Shown here piece by piece: positions 1 to 8,609 of a stretch of 21,147 bases of DNA. Source of the DNA: Gnetum montanum (Eukaryota > Streptophyta > Gnetopsida > Gnetales > Gnetaceae); assembly GCA_015680685.1 (NCBI GenBank), contig MNCI01017986.1:311811-332957 (forward strand), written 5' to 3'. The position numbers and the translations under genes are program-made. Under the pieces are notes generated by a model, which made no database searches, was not told the DNA's origin, and saw nothing but the letters and a program-made list of their open reading frames with translations. Every line of letters starts with the position of its first letter. Position 1 is the stretch's first letter.

Positions 1-1303
1 ACCTTGAATGAAGAGATGTCCATTGGGGTAGTTGCAAAAAGGGTTTCGTAGTGGTTCTTAAGAAAAGAGAGGATACTATTGTGGTCAGTAATGGTGGTAC
101 CATCACATGAGATTTTGTCAATAGCATGCCAAGGGGAAGTAGTATTGAGATATTTAAAAAATTCCTTACAATGTTCATCTTGAATATTTAACCAAGTGAG
201 CCGACTTTTAGTTAAGGCACTTTGTGCTCAGTACACTTCCAATGTTGGAAGGCAACGCATGCTCTAGCTAGCTCCTTGTGAACTAAAATATTGAAGGGAT
301 CTTGAGCTAGTTTATTAGTGAGATGTTCAATAGTGAGGTGAATTTTGTTGTATTCATGTTTGGCTCGAGTAGCCACCATTTTACCATACGAACAAGCAAA
401 GTGTCGCACTCGACATGAAGCACGATGCCACCAATTAATCCAACCCACCTGATTTAGGGGCCTAGGTTCAGCATTCCAAATGTTGGATAGAAGAAGTTGG
501 CTAGTTGGGGAAGAAAAACAGTTATTGTGTAGTCAGAAAAGATGGAATTTTTGTCAGTCAAGGCTACCGTGAAACTTGATAGATATGGAGATAGGAATAT
601 GGTCGGATACGGTGGCATGGTGATGAACCGTAGTGGCAGAGAAGGCTTGCCAAAAGGAAAGGGTGGAGAAATAGAACCTATCTAACCTACTAAAGATGCG
701 AGCCTGCCCAAGACGGAGATTACTCTAAGTAAATCTATGGAGGGGAACGCATGTGGAGTTGTCCGCCCCATCTAAGAGGTAAAATCTTTTCTTAAAGGCT
801 GACCAAGTATGATACTCAAGATTGGGCAGTTGAAGAAACACCCCTCTGAGCTTATCATGAGGGAATTCAACCATATTAAAATCTCCCTCGAAAATCCAAG
901 GCATTGGGGGAAGAGAAGTTGCAAGTTCTTGCCAAAGGAGAGCCCGTTTTGTGGAGTCATTTGGGGCATAAATCAAGAAAATGCCAAAAGGGCCATGCAG
1001 GGATGAGAAGATGGCCTAGGAAACTCTATGCCCAGAATCAAAACCTCTCTGAAGGATTTTAGTTTTCTAGTAGGGTGAGAGGAGAATGGTCGTGCCTCCT
1101 TTCCCACTCGCATGGGACGTTGCTAGGATTGAGGAGTGAGGAAGAAACCAATGGGTGGAATAGGATAAAAGGTCGGCTGAGATCTTAATTTCTTGAAGGA
1201 GAATGAAATTAAAGGTCATATTAAGACTAGATATAAAGTTGCCTGCTCGCTTCCGTCGAAGCCTACCAATAAGGCCTCAAATGTTCCAAGAAAGGAGATT
1301 CAT
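1..1303 (-). pseudogene. LINE ORF2 fragment: apurinic-type endonuclease domain (broken, partial)
   Basis: Translation of the minus strand from the ATG at 1303 begins MNLLSWNI, then a stop, and goes on through LLQEIKI, GKGGTTILLSP, LIYAPND, GDFNMVEF, SRLDRFYFS and finally SDHIPI. This is the motif order of the L1 endonuclease: the metal-binding Glu in LQE, the YAPN and GDFN strands, and the catalytic SDH. The enzyme nicks chromosomal target DNA so that reverse transcription can be primed. After SDH comes the usual linker to the reverse transcriptase (WINWWHRASC and onward, about 450-210), and the frame is still recognisable at base 1. In-frame stops occur after WNI, LLSPY, HRVS, LHRFT and GSLD, so it cannot be translated whole. 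Several fit single transitions (for example Trp to TAG after HRVS). The RT domain should lie just left of this window. Confidence 0.88.
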
Positions 1304-2484
1304 GGGGAAACGAGGGGTAGTTTGGATGGGAGGTCAACGGAAGGTTCAAAAGTCAAAGTATCGGTTTCCTTTGTTCCTGACAAGAGGGAAAAGGAGTTGT
1401 TGGTGGGGACAAGGGCCATGGAAGTGTGTAGGGAAGAGGAGCAGGAGGGAGGAGTAGAACCAGAGGAAGCTTTGGCTTGTTTCCTGCCACTGCTCACCAC
1501 AAACTCATCCTCTAAGACTGAGTCCTTGACAATGTTTAAAGGGATGACATGGGTGGAGGTGTGAGAACCTAACTATTGTTTCTGTAGCTTGGAGGGGCTA
1601 GACTAAGAGGAGGATTAAGGAGTTTTTGGGGGAGGAGATCCGAATTTAAAGGGTACTGAGGGTGGGCGTAATGGTGGGACTGGGGAACGAGTCTTTTGAG
1701 ATGCTACAGGTTGTTTCTTCCTGGCTAGGATAGGACATGTCAAGATATGATGCTCGGCCCTATGACAATAGCTACACGAGTTTGGAAGGTAAAAATAGTC
1801 CACTTTTTGGGTGAAGAGTTTTCCAGCAGTAGCGAGGGTTAATGAGGTCTTTCGAAGAGCTATATCTAGTTCAATACAATAATTGTGAATTTGAGTTCCA
1901 TTGATCGCCGTACAATGATCGGAAATAATAGGGTCCAAGGTGCTCACAATGTCCCTTTCAACAGATGAGAAAATAAGTGGAAGATTGGGCAGTTCCACGT
2001 AACAAGAAATTATATTAAAAGCTAGGTCGTTGACATTAAAGTCAAAACTCCAGGTGCGTGCGATTAGGGTTGTGTTCCTTGTTGGAAAAATTTGTTGAGA
2101 GAGAGCCTTTTCGACCTGAGAGGCATCAGATAATTCTACCAAAATGAAACGACGAGCGTAGTATCGAGCATGAGAAACTTGAATGCCATGTGGCTGAAGG
2201 AGGCTATGGACTTGAGTGTTTAAACCTAGGGACCTTGGTAAAAATCCCACAATTTGAAAAAAAATAAAACGAGATGCGAAATCTTGAGAAACTACTTCAA
2301 ATATATCATCCGGTAAAAGAAAATCAATTTGAGGTGAGGGAGATGAACTTCCCTGAGGAAAAGCAGAACTTGATGAATCCATCATTGCGACTTGCCCACC
2401 CCTGGGCTGCGCACTTTCCCAGCGCCGTTCTGCAACCCTGACTATAGGAAAACCCTCACCACCAGTGTGCCTATTTTCATCCAC
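1300..2484 (-). pseudogene. LINE ORF1: DUF4283-like RNA-binding protein with CCHC knuckle (broken)
   Basis: The open part runs 2484-1615 (289 codons). The first ATG that looks natural may be the MDSSSS methionine rather than the upstream one. The middle (FLPDDIFEV-like start to about residue 200, with GFLPRSLGL, FILVELSD, WSFDFNV and CYVELPNLPLIF) has the pattern of DUF4283, found in plant L1 ORF1 proteins, which coat the element RNA. A CCHC knuckle follows, CSYCHRAEHHILTC (C-x2-C-x4-H-x4-C), then a Pro/Ser-rich tail. The same frame continues past the stop at 1617-1615 through two more TAG stops to a TGA at 1302-1300. The original ORF1 was therefore about 394 codons, and its stop overlaps the ORF2 ATG as ATGA. 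The three internal stops make this copy non-functional. Confidence 0.82.
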
Positions 2485-2870
2485 AACTGAATATCTTGAA
2501 TAATTTTGTTGATTTGTATGAACCAGGTCTATTTAGGGTTCTGAACTCGTGTGCAACCTCACAAAATCAACAAATCCCATCAAATCGGAGGTGGCCACGA
2601 GTAGGAGGAAGAGCCACAGCCAGCAGAGCGCAGCGCAGCAGGGGCCCAAGGAGCCAAAATCCTAGGGCACCACGGTAGCAAAAAAATCGCAGTAGAAAAC
2701 TGAGATCAAAAGTCGAAGAGCCAAACGCAATAGACAACCAAGCCAAACTTGAGGAGCTGTAGCACAGCGCAGCAACCCACGCAGAGCTTGCGACCTGGAG
2801 ACCGTAATGCAACCCCGTGCGCAACAAAGGAAACTAGGTGAATTGCCACTCAATGGTCCTCCCAATGGTC
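2485..2870 (-). other. Probable LINE 5' untranslated region
   Basis: The minus strand upstream of LINE ORF1 is richer in G and C than its surroundings. It repeats short CTGCGCTG-like words (the plus strand has cagcgcag twice, near 2625-2640 and 2762-2775). LINE 5' UTRs hold an internal promoter, which would fit, but I see no defined promoter motif. Short reading frames here are not recognisable as proteins. The end near 2870 is a guess from base composition. Confidence 0.4.
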
Positions 2871-3002
2871 ATCAGGGAGAGTCCAACATCACAATACGGT
2901 AGTGTGACTAAATACGATAGTGTTTCAAGTTTCTTCTGTCTATCCACCAATCAACAGCATCTATATTGAAAATTTTTTTATTCTTTGTTTATGAAAGAGA
3001 AA

Positions 3003-3150
3003 AATCTAATTTGGTTTTTGCGTTCTGTTGGTTATGCTAATTTCAAAACTACGATATAGAAATTTCTAATTTGGTTCTTAGTTTTGCTAATTTCAAAACT
3101 ACGATATGGAAATTTCTAATTGGTTCTTAGTTTACTAATTTCAAAAATTG
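3003..3150. repeat. Tandem repeat, unit about 51 bp, roughly 2.5 copies
   Basis: The words ctaatttcaaaactacga, then aaatttctaatttggttctt, recur with starts at 3037 and 3088 (51 bp apart). A third, shortened start lies at 3135 (ctaatttcaaaa), and a partial unit (atctaatttggttttt) precedes the first. The copies differ at few positions, so the array is fairly young or kept similar by slippage. No coding or known-family match is apparent. Confidence 0.8.
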
Positions 3151-3886
3151 TCTCCAAATCAAACAATGGCTTCGCAGAGTTGGTCTTCATCCGATCCAAA
3201 AAGTGACACTGCATGTAACAACGTTGCCCTAACGTTGTCCAACACCCCAAGGAATTCATTAAGATCCAATGGATCAAGGGCAGAAGACCTAGGGAATACT
3301 CCTCTAACAAGTAAGCAACCCAAGAGAGAGTGCAAGCAAAAACATAGCTCTTAATATATGTATGGGAATGCATCTTAATGAAAACAACTAACTCCAAACA
3401 AGGACCTTGTAAACAAGCAACCTTGTAGACAACATCGGTGGAAGGGGAAACAATGCATCTACAAGGGATGACATCTCACCCCCAAAACCCTCACGATCTG
3501 GTACAAGGTGTGGCTTGGCACTGCACCAGAACTATCCAATCCTAGCTACCTACATATCTACAGCCACCATAGAATCAAGGCCATGTAGTTCTCCAAGGGT
3601 AGTATGAAGAGAACTTAGAGAGAGTTGCAACTGGAGGATGTCCTACTACTGACTTGGTACCACCAAGTTGGGATGGATTTTCTAACACTTCAGAGCCACC
3701 CAAAGGCATCTCAAAGTGTTCCATGGCCCTTGAACCATGGGAAGAGCCTAGGAGAACCACCGCCCTGAGACATCTCTCACACTGCACATCGACCTCTCCA
3801 TGGCTACTTTGGAAACCCATGTTCAAGCTCTGACTCTTACTCAATTCCTTAGATGCTAGGAAATTGAACACTGAAGAAACATTCAC
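3116..3886 (-). pseudogene. Unidentified degenerate reading frame
   Basis: Two open stretches of the same minus-strand frame, 3886-3575 (103 codons) and 3397-3116 (93 codons), are joined by a 177-base piece of the same frame containing stops. The first reads like ordinary protein (SSHGEVDVQCERC, HGSRAMEHFEMPLGG); the second is hydrophobic. I do not recognise a family. It may be a remnant of an LTR element or of a captured gene, or chance open frame in a non-coding repeat. Its sharing of one frame over 770 bases is the only reason to list it. Confidence 0.25.
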
Positions 3887-3893
3887 TAAATAG

Positions 3894-4042
3894 ACAATTC
3901 ATGAATAATTTAAAAAAATTAATGTTTACATAGTTTATATTTGTATACCCCACAGATTATTTTCTCAAGTAAACATACAATTCCTGAATAATTTAAAAAA
4001 TTTAACGTGGGATTAGTTTATACTTGTATACCCTAGAGATTA
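3894..4042. repeat. Diverged tandem duplication, about 66 bp copies 83 bp apart
   Basis: The segment at 3894-3959 (acaattcatgaataattt... to ...ccccacagatta) is repeated at 3977-4042 (acaattcctgaataattt... to ...ccctagagatta). The conserved blocks are tgaataatttaaaaaa, agtttata and ttgtatacc. It is AT-rich and non-coding, with no recognised family. The rest of 3400-4150 holds nothing else I can identify. Confidence 0.75.
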
Positions 4043-4154
4043 CAAAGCTAAACAACATCTTCATGTTCTAAAGTCCTCTAGTATATTATGTCAAAGAAGG
4101 TTACAAAGAGAAATATGCCTATGCCTATGCCTTATGCACTATCATAGAGAGAAT

Positions 4155-4180
4155 ATCATAGTTATAACAATATTACTAAT
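4155..4180 (+). repeat. Target site duplication, left copy (SINE)
   Basis: These 26 bases (atcatagttataacaatatt...) match 4313-4338 at 25 of 26 positions and flank the tRNA-like insert directly. Confidence 0.8.
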
Positions 4181-4312
4181 AATGAGGTGTTAGCTTAGTG
4201 ATATGGGTCTTGGCCTCATAACCATAGATGACAAGGTTGATTCTACTAGGTAGCATTGAGTTATAAACTTCTACAAATCTTGGGGTGTACCTATGTTTCA
4301 CTTGTTGCCAAA

Positions 4313-4338
4313 ATCATAGTTATAAAAATATTACTAAT
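4313..4338 (+). repeat. Target site duplication, right copy (SINE)
   Basis: This is the right partner of 4155-4180, with a single C-to-A difference. Confidence 0.8.
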
Positions 4339-4544
4339 CTAACTTCGACAACAATTTGCAATATTAACGTTATTTTTGATTTTTGCAATACTAGCTATAT
4401 TTTGATTTTTTTTCTATTGGCTATCCAAAGATCAATTCCTTATTACTTTAGACATCACTACTTTTGTGTTTAAGTCCTTCAACTCTTTCAATAGCTTACA
4501 CTTCATTTGCGACATCTCCATCAAGGTAATCTTTGGACAAACAC

Positions 4545-4680
4545 AAGCTGTATAACTCAACTAGTTGGCTTAATGCTTTACACCTCAAAGGTAGTAGTTC
4601 AAATCCCATTAAGCATGACACAATTAAGTATACCTTGGAGGCATGTTTCAAGTATACATGACACAATTAAGTATTCTCTT
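4545..4680 (+). repeat. tRNA-like SINE unit with internal duplication
   Basis: The sequence taactcaactag (4553-4564) resembles an A box, and agttcaaatcc (4596-4606) is a good B box 32 bases further on, so this looks like the tRNA-related head of a SINE. Directly after it the 18-base word catgacacaattaagtat occurs twice without change, at 4614-4631 and 4657-4674, each followed by a ...tggaggca/t... block. The unit is part of a cluster of similar units running to 16108 once the LTR insertions are removed. Exact ends are not visible. Confidence 0.6.
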
Positions 4681-4915
4681 AAAACCTGGAGGTATTTGTT
4701 TAAATCCTAGTATCAATACCCTAAATGCTATTCATCATCATCATCCTAGCCTTATCTAAACAAAATGGGGTCAACTATTCTTTCCAAAAAAGAAAAGAAA
4801 AGAATCCTTTAGTACACATAACCACACACATAGTTTCCATGTTAGAATATATAAAATATAATCAATGTTTAATCCATCAAGTTGAGAGGTTTAAACAATT
4901 AGAAAAATTTGGTAA
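4672..4915 (+). repeat. Repeat unit, left copy of the pair now flanking the LTR elements
   Basis: It starts gtattctcttaaaacctgga, carries a weak B-box-like word (gtttaaatcc), a (cat)n run near 4734-4745 and a ggggtc word near 4768, then ttccatgttagaatatataa and aatcaatgtttaatccat. The same order of words recurs at 15953-16108. The catcat...ggggtc portion resembles a motif I remember from widespread plant SINEs (Au-like), which is recollection and not a search result. Confidence 0.65.
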
Positions 4916-4916
4916 G

Positions 4917-4921
4917 CCTAG
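4917..4921 (+). repeat. Target site duplication of the solo LTR (left, CCTAG)
   Basis: CCTAG directly precedes the TGATGAG end of the solo LTR and is repeated exactly at 5787-5791. Confidence 0.9.
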
Positions 4922-5786
4922 TGATGAGTCATGGTCTGTCAAGCCCAGTTATTAGAGCCTTGTTATCAGAGCCCTGTTATCGAAGCCCTAATACAAGATA
5001 AATGGTCTATCAGGCCCAATTATTGGAGCCCAGTTATCTGGGCCGCGATATTGCGATTCCGGTGTGAGCCTTTAAATAAAAGGTAGCACACTTGGTTTTG
5101 GGCATTAGGCATTAGATCTTAGATTTTATTATAAGTTTTTAAGTTTAGATTTCTCTCAACCCTTTTCTCCTTGTGTATGCCCGTAGTGTGGTGATTGTAA
5201 TTGTACGACATCCTTTATTCAAGTGTGATGTACTTGGACACGCACATGACCAACAATAAAGATCAAGATTACTTCATCATTGCAGCATTCACTTAGTTCA
5301 ATTAATTAATTATTTAATTGTTATTTACTGCTTTCTTAGTTAATATCTCTCACCCTTCAACTCCTGTTAAATGCGGAATGAGTATGACTTGATTATGAGC
5401 ATTTAAGTGTGACTACTTGGTATCCCAGTAGCATACCTAGGATTTCGCAGTTGGTAATCCTAGTGGTAGTCGTGAACAAAGTCCAAGATGTGTACGGATA
5501 ATCAAGGAAGAGATGCTCATTGCACTTAGGCTAGCTAGATTCTCTCTCACCCTTTCTCTCTTAGCTTAGTTAATCTTATTTACCATCATACCTAGGAGTA
5601 GCATTAGCATAGGACCACATCATATACGTGAAAAAGCTAATACTAGTCCAGTGGGAAGATAGCGAATTACGACCTAAGGCTAACTTTCTAGATACCACAA
5701 CTAGTCTATCTGTGGAGTTCAACCGAATCGCACGTGTAACACTCGTATTTGTATGTTTGAGTGTAGGGGTACCTTGCCACTCATCA
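4922..5786 (+). mobile_element. Solo LTR of a gypsy-type retrotransposon
   Basis: This 865-bp element starts TGATGAG and ends CTCATCA, a perfect 7-bp inverted terminal pair of the TG...CA type. It is bounded by a perfect 5-bp duplication CCTAG, so it is a complete LTR left after recombination between two LTRs. Sense is plus: U3 holds a direct repeat (atggtct at 4931 and 5002, 71 bp apart) and three gttat(t/c)(a/g)..agccc words, followed by a TATA-like tttaaataaa at 5071-5080. The last 70 bases align without gaps to the U5 end of the neighbouring minus-strand element at 55 of 70 positions, while U3 is unrelated, so the two belong to related but distinct families. Open frames inside it are not real genes. 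Confidence 0.92.
5071..5083 (+). promoter_or_regulatory. TATA-like box of the solo LTR
   Basis: The sequence tttaaataaaagg lies about 150 bases into the LTR, just after the U3 repeats, where the pol II promoter of an LTR is expected. Activity is not known. Confidence 0.5.
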
Positions 5787-5791
5787 CCTAG
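5787..5791 (+). repeat. Target site duplication of the solo LTR (right, CCTAG)
   Basis: This is an exact repeat of 4917-4921, directly after CTCATCA. Confidence 0.9.
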
Positions 5792-5813
5792 TATTCTCTC
5801 AAACATTGGAGGC

Positions 5814-6731
5814 TGATGAGCGGCAAGGTGCTCCTACGCTCAACCATACGAATATGAGCGTTTCACACATGATCTGGTCGAATTCCAAGGACTAAGTGCT
5901 TATGTGCCCTTTTGGAACAATGATGGGTTGGTTGATCGTTGTCTTCCCAAGCTTACTTGTATGTCACAATTGTATGGTTAAGTAAGCTTGAGACATATGA
6001 TTTTTATAGCTTTTATGTTTTTATGTCCTACACTATTAGGGAAGGAGAGAGGTAACTAAGTGACTAATTTAACTTAACTACTCATTAACTAAGTTCTAAC
6101 TAATCCTAACACTAGCATTCATTCCCACTTGCCGTACACATCCTAAACCAGTGCAACACTATTGAGATTACCAAACACTAATCCTTACTGGGTTTCTAAG
6201 CGTTACACACATGCTCGAAGTGGTCGTGCTTGTGTAATTTAACAATTTGCTTAATTGATCAAAATGAATTGCTACGCTAATAACATAATTGTAAAGTGCA
6301 TAAAATAAAATAAATGCATAAGAAAATAAAAGAAAAGAAATGCATAAGAAACAAATCTCAAATGCTGCAAGGATGAATCGAAGAGCTCGTCTTTATTGCC
6401 GTACACAAGGTGTGCTCAAGTACACAATGGTCAAATAAAGATTTGTCCACGCTTAGATCTTCTGCTGCGAGCACTTGGAAAATAATCTAACTTTTAAACA
6501 GACTACAAGAGTTTCGCTACTTGACTGCTAAAAGACTTCTTTCCAATTGTGCGCCTGAGCACTATATTTTTAAGCTTGGGAGCAACTACTCTAATAATTA
6601 AAGTAACTGCTCTAATAATTAGAATAACTGCTAAAATAGACCACTAGAGTAACTGCTCTAATAATTAGAATAAACTGCTAGAGTAACTGCTCTAATAATT
6701 AGAATAACTACTAGAGTAACCACTCTCATCA
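5814..6731 (-). repeat. 3' LTR of the gypsy element
   Basis: This 918-bp LTR is bounded by TGATGAG and CTCATCA and is about 92% identical to 14894-15856 over the part compared. It has four copies of the ctctaataatta U3 unit against five in its partner. Its TATA region is altered (TATAAATA in the other LTR corresponds here to TAAAAATA), so this copy is the worse promoter of the two. Confidence 0.93.
6580..6731 (-). repeat. U3 repeat array in the 3' LTR
   Basis: Four copies of a 30-38 bp unit built on agagtaactgctctaataatta with aat(a)aactgct between them. The array lies at the outer U3 end, upstream of the TATA position in the element's sense direction. Such U3 arrays often act as enhancers, but that is inference here. 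Confidence 0.8.
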
Positions 6732-6743
6732 TACCCCCACAAA
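6732..6743 (-). promoter_or_regulatory. Polypurine tract (plus-strand priming site)
   Basis: Directly inside the 3' LTR the minus strand reads TTTGTGGGGGTA followed by the LTR's TGATGAG. A G-rich tract at this spot is the RNase H-resistant primer for second-strand synthesis. It has a few pyrimidines, as in other plant gypsy elements. Confidence 0.8.
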
Positions 6744-8600
6744 TGAATGAAAACTCGTCCTCAAGTTCCTTACAAAATATTGGAAAGGTATGGGATTATT
6801 GACTAATTGACAACTGATGGTGGAATGGGATGACAAACTCAACGTGCCTAGTGAATGAATCAATAAGCATATTACAACATTAGTGTTCATGACCATTGTG
6901 GTGAACACTTGTACATAAATGACATCTAAGCCTTTATTTGGCAGCTTGAAGAGAAAAAGAGAGAGAGAAAGAAGATGGAGTGTGTTGCTGCCAATGCAGA
7001 GATTGCACCTTCCATTGTTTATCCATAACCATGCAACCAAACTTGCTCCTTTTGTAAATGCTCCAATTCTGGTCCATCTTGAGTGTTTCCTTCAAGCCCA
7101 GTCCATTGTTTGTATGATCGTCATTTGCACACACAACATAGTCACAAATGAGCAAGGATAGATAAACCACAATGCAATTGATACCTTACCTTGATATGAA
7201 GCGCATTGGCTGAGTTGTGGTTATGGAAAAAACTGGTTCAGAGATTTATCACAGGTGACTACCTAAGGTGTAGGGGTTAGGCAAATAGGAAAATGAAAAA
7301 AAATTGAAAAATTTGTGCCAGGACCCCCATGACTAAGAGCGAACCTCTGGTAGCTATAACATGGAAAAACATGAGAAATAAGAAAGATGAAGAATATCAA
7401 TGGCAATGCCAATAACATGGATGTCATGGATGGGGATGAAACAAGAAATAATTAATTGCAGGAAATGTTTAAGGGAAAGAAGTTAACAACTGCACCAAAA
7501 AGAAATGCCAGTGGGTCCTCCCCAAAGTAGGCTCATGCCCTTTATTCCCTAACAAACCCACAAACCAAAGAGTCTGTAGGCTCTAGGAATGTCATTTCGA
7601 AGTAAGAGTTAAAAACTTACCCACAAGAATTCACCAAAGAAAAACAATGCATCAACCCAAAACAGACTAATGATAAAACTGGCAATGAGGTGGAAAATGG
7701 GAAGAAAGATGGAGAGGAGAGAATGGAATGGAATCCCAAGAACAAGGTTGTGTAAAGCCCCTTGTGTATTTCATGGTTAAGATAACTAAGTAGAACTCAT
7801 CCCAAATCTAGACTCAAACCAACCACATTCAGTGACCTTGCATCAATACACTTGGTCAATCCATCCTCTTGANTAACCAGTGCTTATAGCCCATATTGCT
7901 TTATTATGTCTAAGGGGTGTGCTTTTAATTCTCACTTTTTCTTCTTCTTCTTTTTTTACGTGAGAACCACACCATGCAAAGACTTATTTTTATTCACTTA
8001 GCTTCCTGATTTTTGAACAATGTTAGAATGGCAGAAAACCCAAGAAAAAGCATCCAAGCACCTAAGAGAATGGCCAGCACAAATGCATCGAATCCCCTTA
8101 AAGTCACACCCTTTTGATTGTTTGAGTCTTTCCTTAGTTTGAAAAATACCCAGCTACCAATTCATTAACAAGTTTACTTAGAAAAAGGGGACTATATAAT
8201 TCCAAGCCAAAGGAGACCATAGAGTTGCATGGATGAGTGGACGGCGTGGACTCATTGCCTATTTTACCAAAAGAACCATCCCTTAATATCAGCATCATAA
8301 TTCAAAGGTAAAAACCAAACATTAGCAATCAATATGATATAATTCAATCCACCATCATGAGCACTTATTAGATGATGAATAAAAGTAAATCAAGCAAACA
8401 AAGAAACAATAAAAACATGAACGATGATGTAAAACAAAAATAAGAAAAGTTGAAAGAATGTGTAAAAATAAAAAATGTGTAAAACAAAAATTCAAAAAGA
8501 ACTAAGGGCCTAGAACAATTAGCATAGGTGGCCATCTCTCCCACAACTAAGTTGGAAGGAGGAGATCTGAAATAGTGAGCGGGGTTGTCAATCAAGAGAG
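6744..8600 (-). other. Post-pol spacer of the gypsy element, no recognised gene
   Basis: This 1.86-kb region lies between the integrase end and the polypurine tract, where Athila elements can carry an extra envelope-like frame. I find only short open stretches: minus 8607-8368 has a hydrophobic phenylalanine-rich end, and minus 7040-6729 and 7170-6934 are unlike known proteins. Plus-strand GA-rich (6949-6974) and pyrimidine-rich (7936-7957) runs are simple sequence. A single undetermined base is at 7873. If an extra gene existed, it is no longer recognisable by eye. Confidence 0.6.
7873..7873. other. Undetermined base (N)
   Basis: One N occurs in gantaacc. It lies in non-coding spacer and does not affect any gene call. 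Confidence 0.99.
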
Positions 8601-8609
8601 GTAGCATAT

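Larger units (their letters stand above)
1..2870 (-). mobile_element. Decayed L1-type LINE (non-LTR retrotransposon), truncated by the window edge
   Basis: On the minus strand this stretch reads as a plant L1-like LINE in order: a comparatively GC-rich 5' region (about 2870-2485), ORF1 with a DUF4283-like domain and a CCHC knuckle (2484-1300), then ORF2 starting with an apurinic-endonuclease domain (from 1303) and running off the left edge before the reverse transcriptase. Both frames carry several premature stops, so the copy is dead. The 5' boundary near 2870 is inferred only from the change to AT-rich sequence; I found no target duplication, and the 3' end lies outside the window. The order of parts and the motifs are seen directly; the assignment to the plant L1 group is from family knowledge. 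Confidence 0.88.
4155..4338 (+). mobile_element. Short tRNA-derived SINE with 26-bp target duplications
   Basis: A 132-bp insert (4181-4312) lies between two 26-bp direct repeats, 4155-4180 and 4313-4338, identical except one base (C or A in the middle). The insert begins with a tRNA-like head: an A-box-like tagcttagtga (4191-4201), a segment gcctcataacc resembling a CAT anticodon loop, and a B-box-like ggttgattct (4235-4244). Box spacing fits RNA polymerase III internal promoters. Long target duplications and a tRNA head are the marks of a SINE copied by LINE machinery. There is no clear A or T tail, so the 3' end may be eroded. The duplications make the insertion boundary firm; the tRNA parent is uncertain. 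Confidence 0.8.

Noticed and set aside
1193-1564. 123-codon plus-strand frame
   Set aside because: It is antisense to the LINE ORF1 tail and ORF2 start, whose minus-strand motifs are clear.
4184-4252. Functional tRNA gene with CAT anticodon
   Set aside because: The B box is degraded, no acceptor stem pairs, and long target duplications show it is the head of a SINE.
4922-5786. Possible 5' LTR of a second full-length plus-strand element
   Set aside because: CCTAG flanks it on both sides and no primer site follows, so it is a solo LTR.
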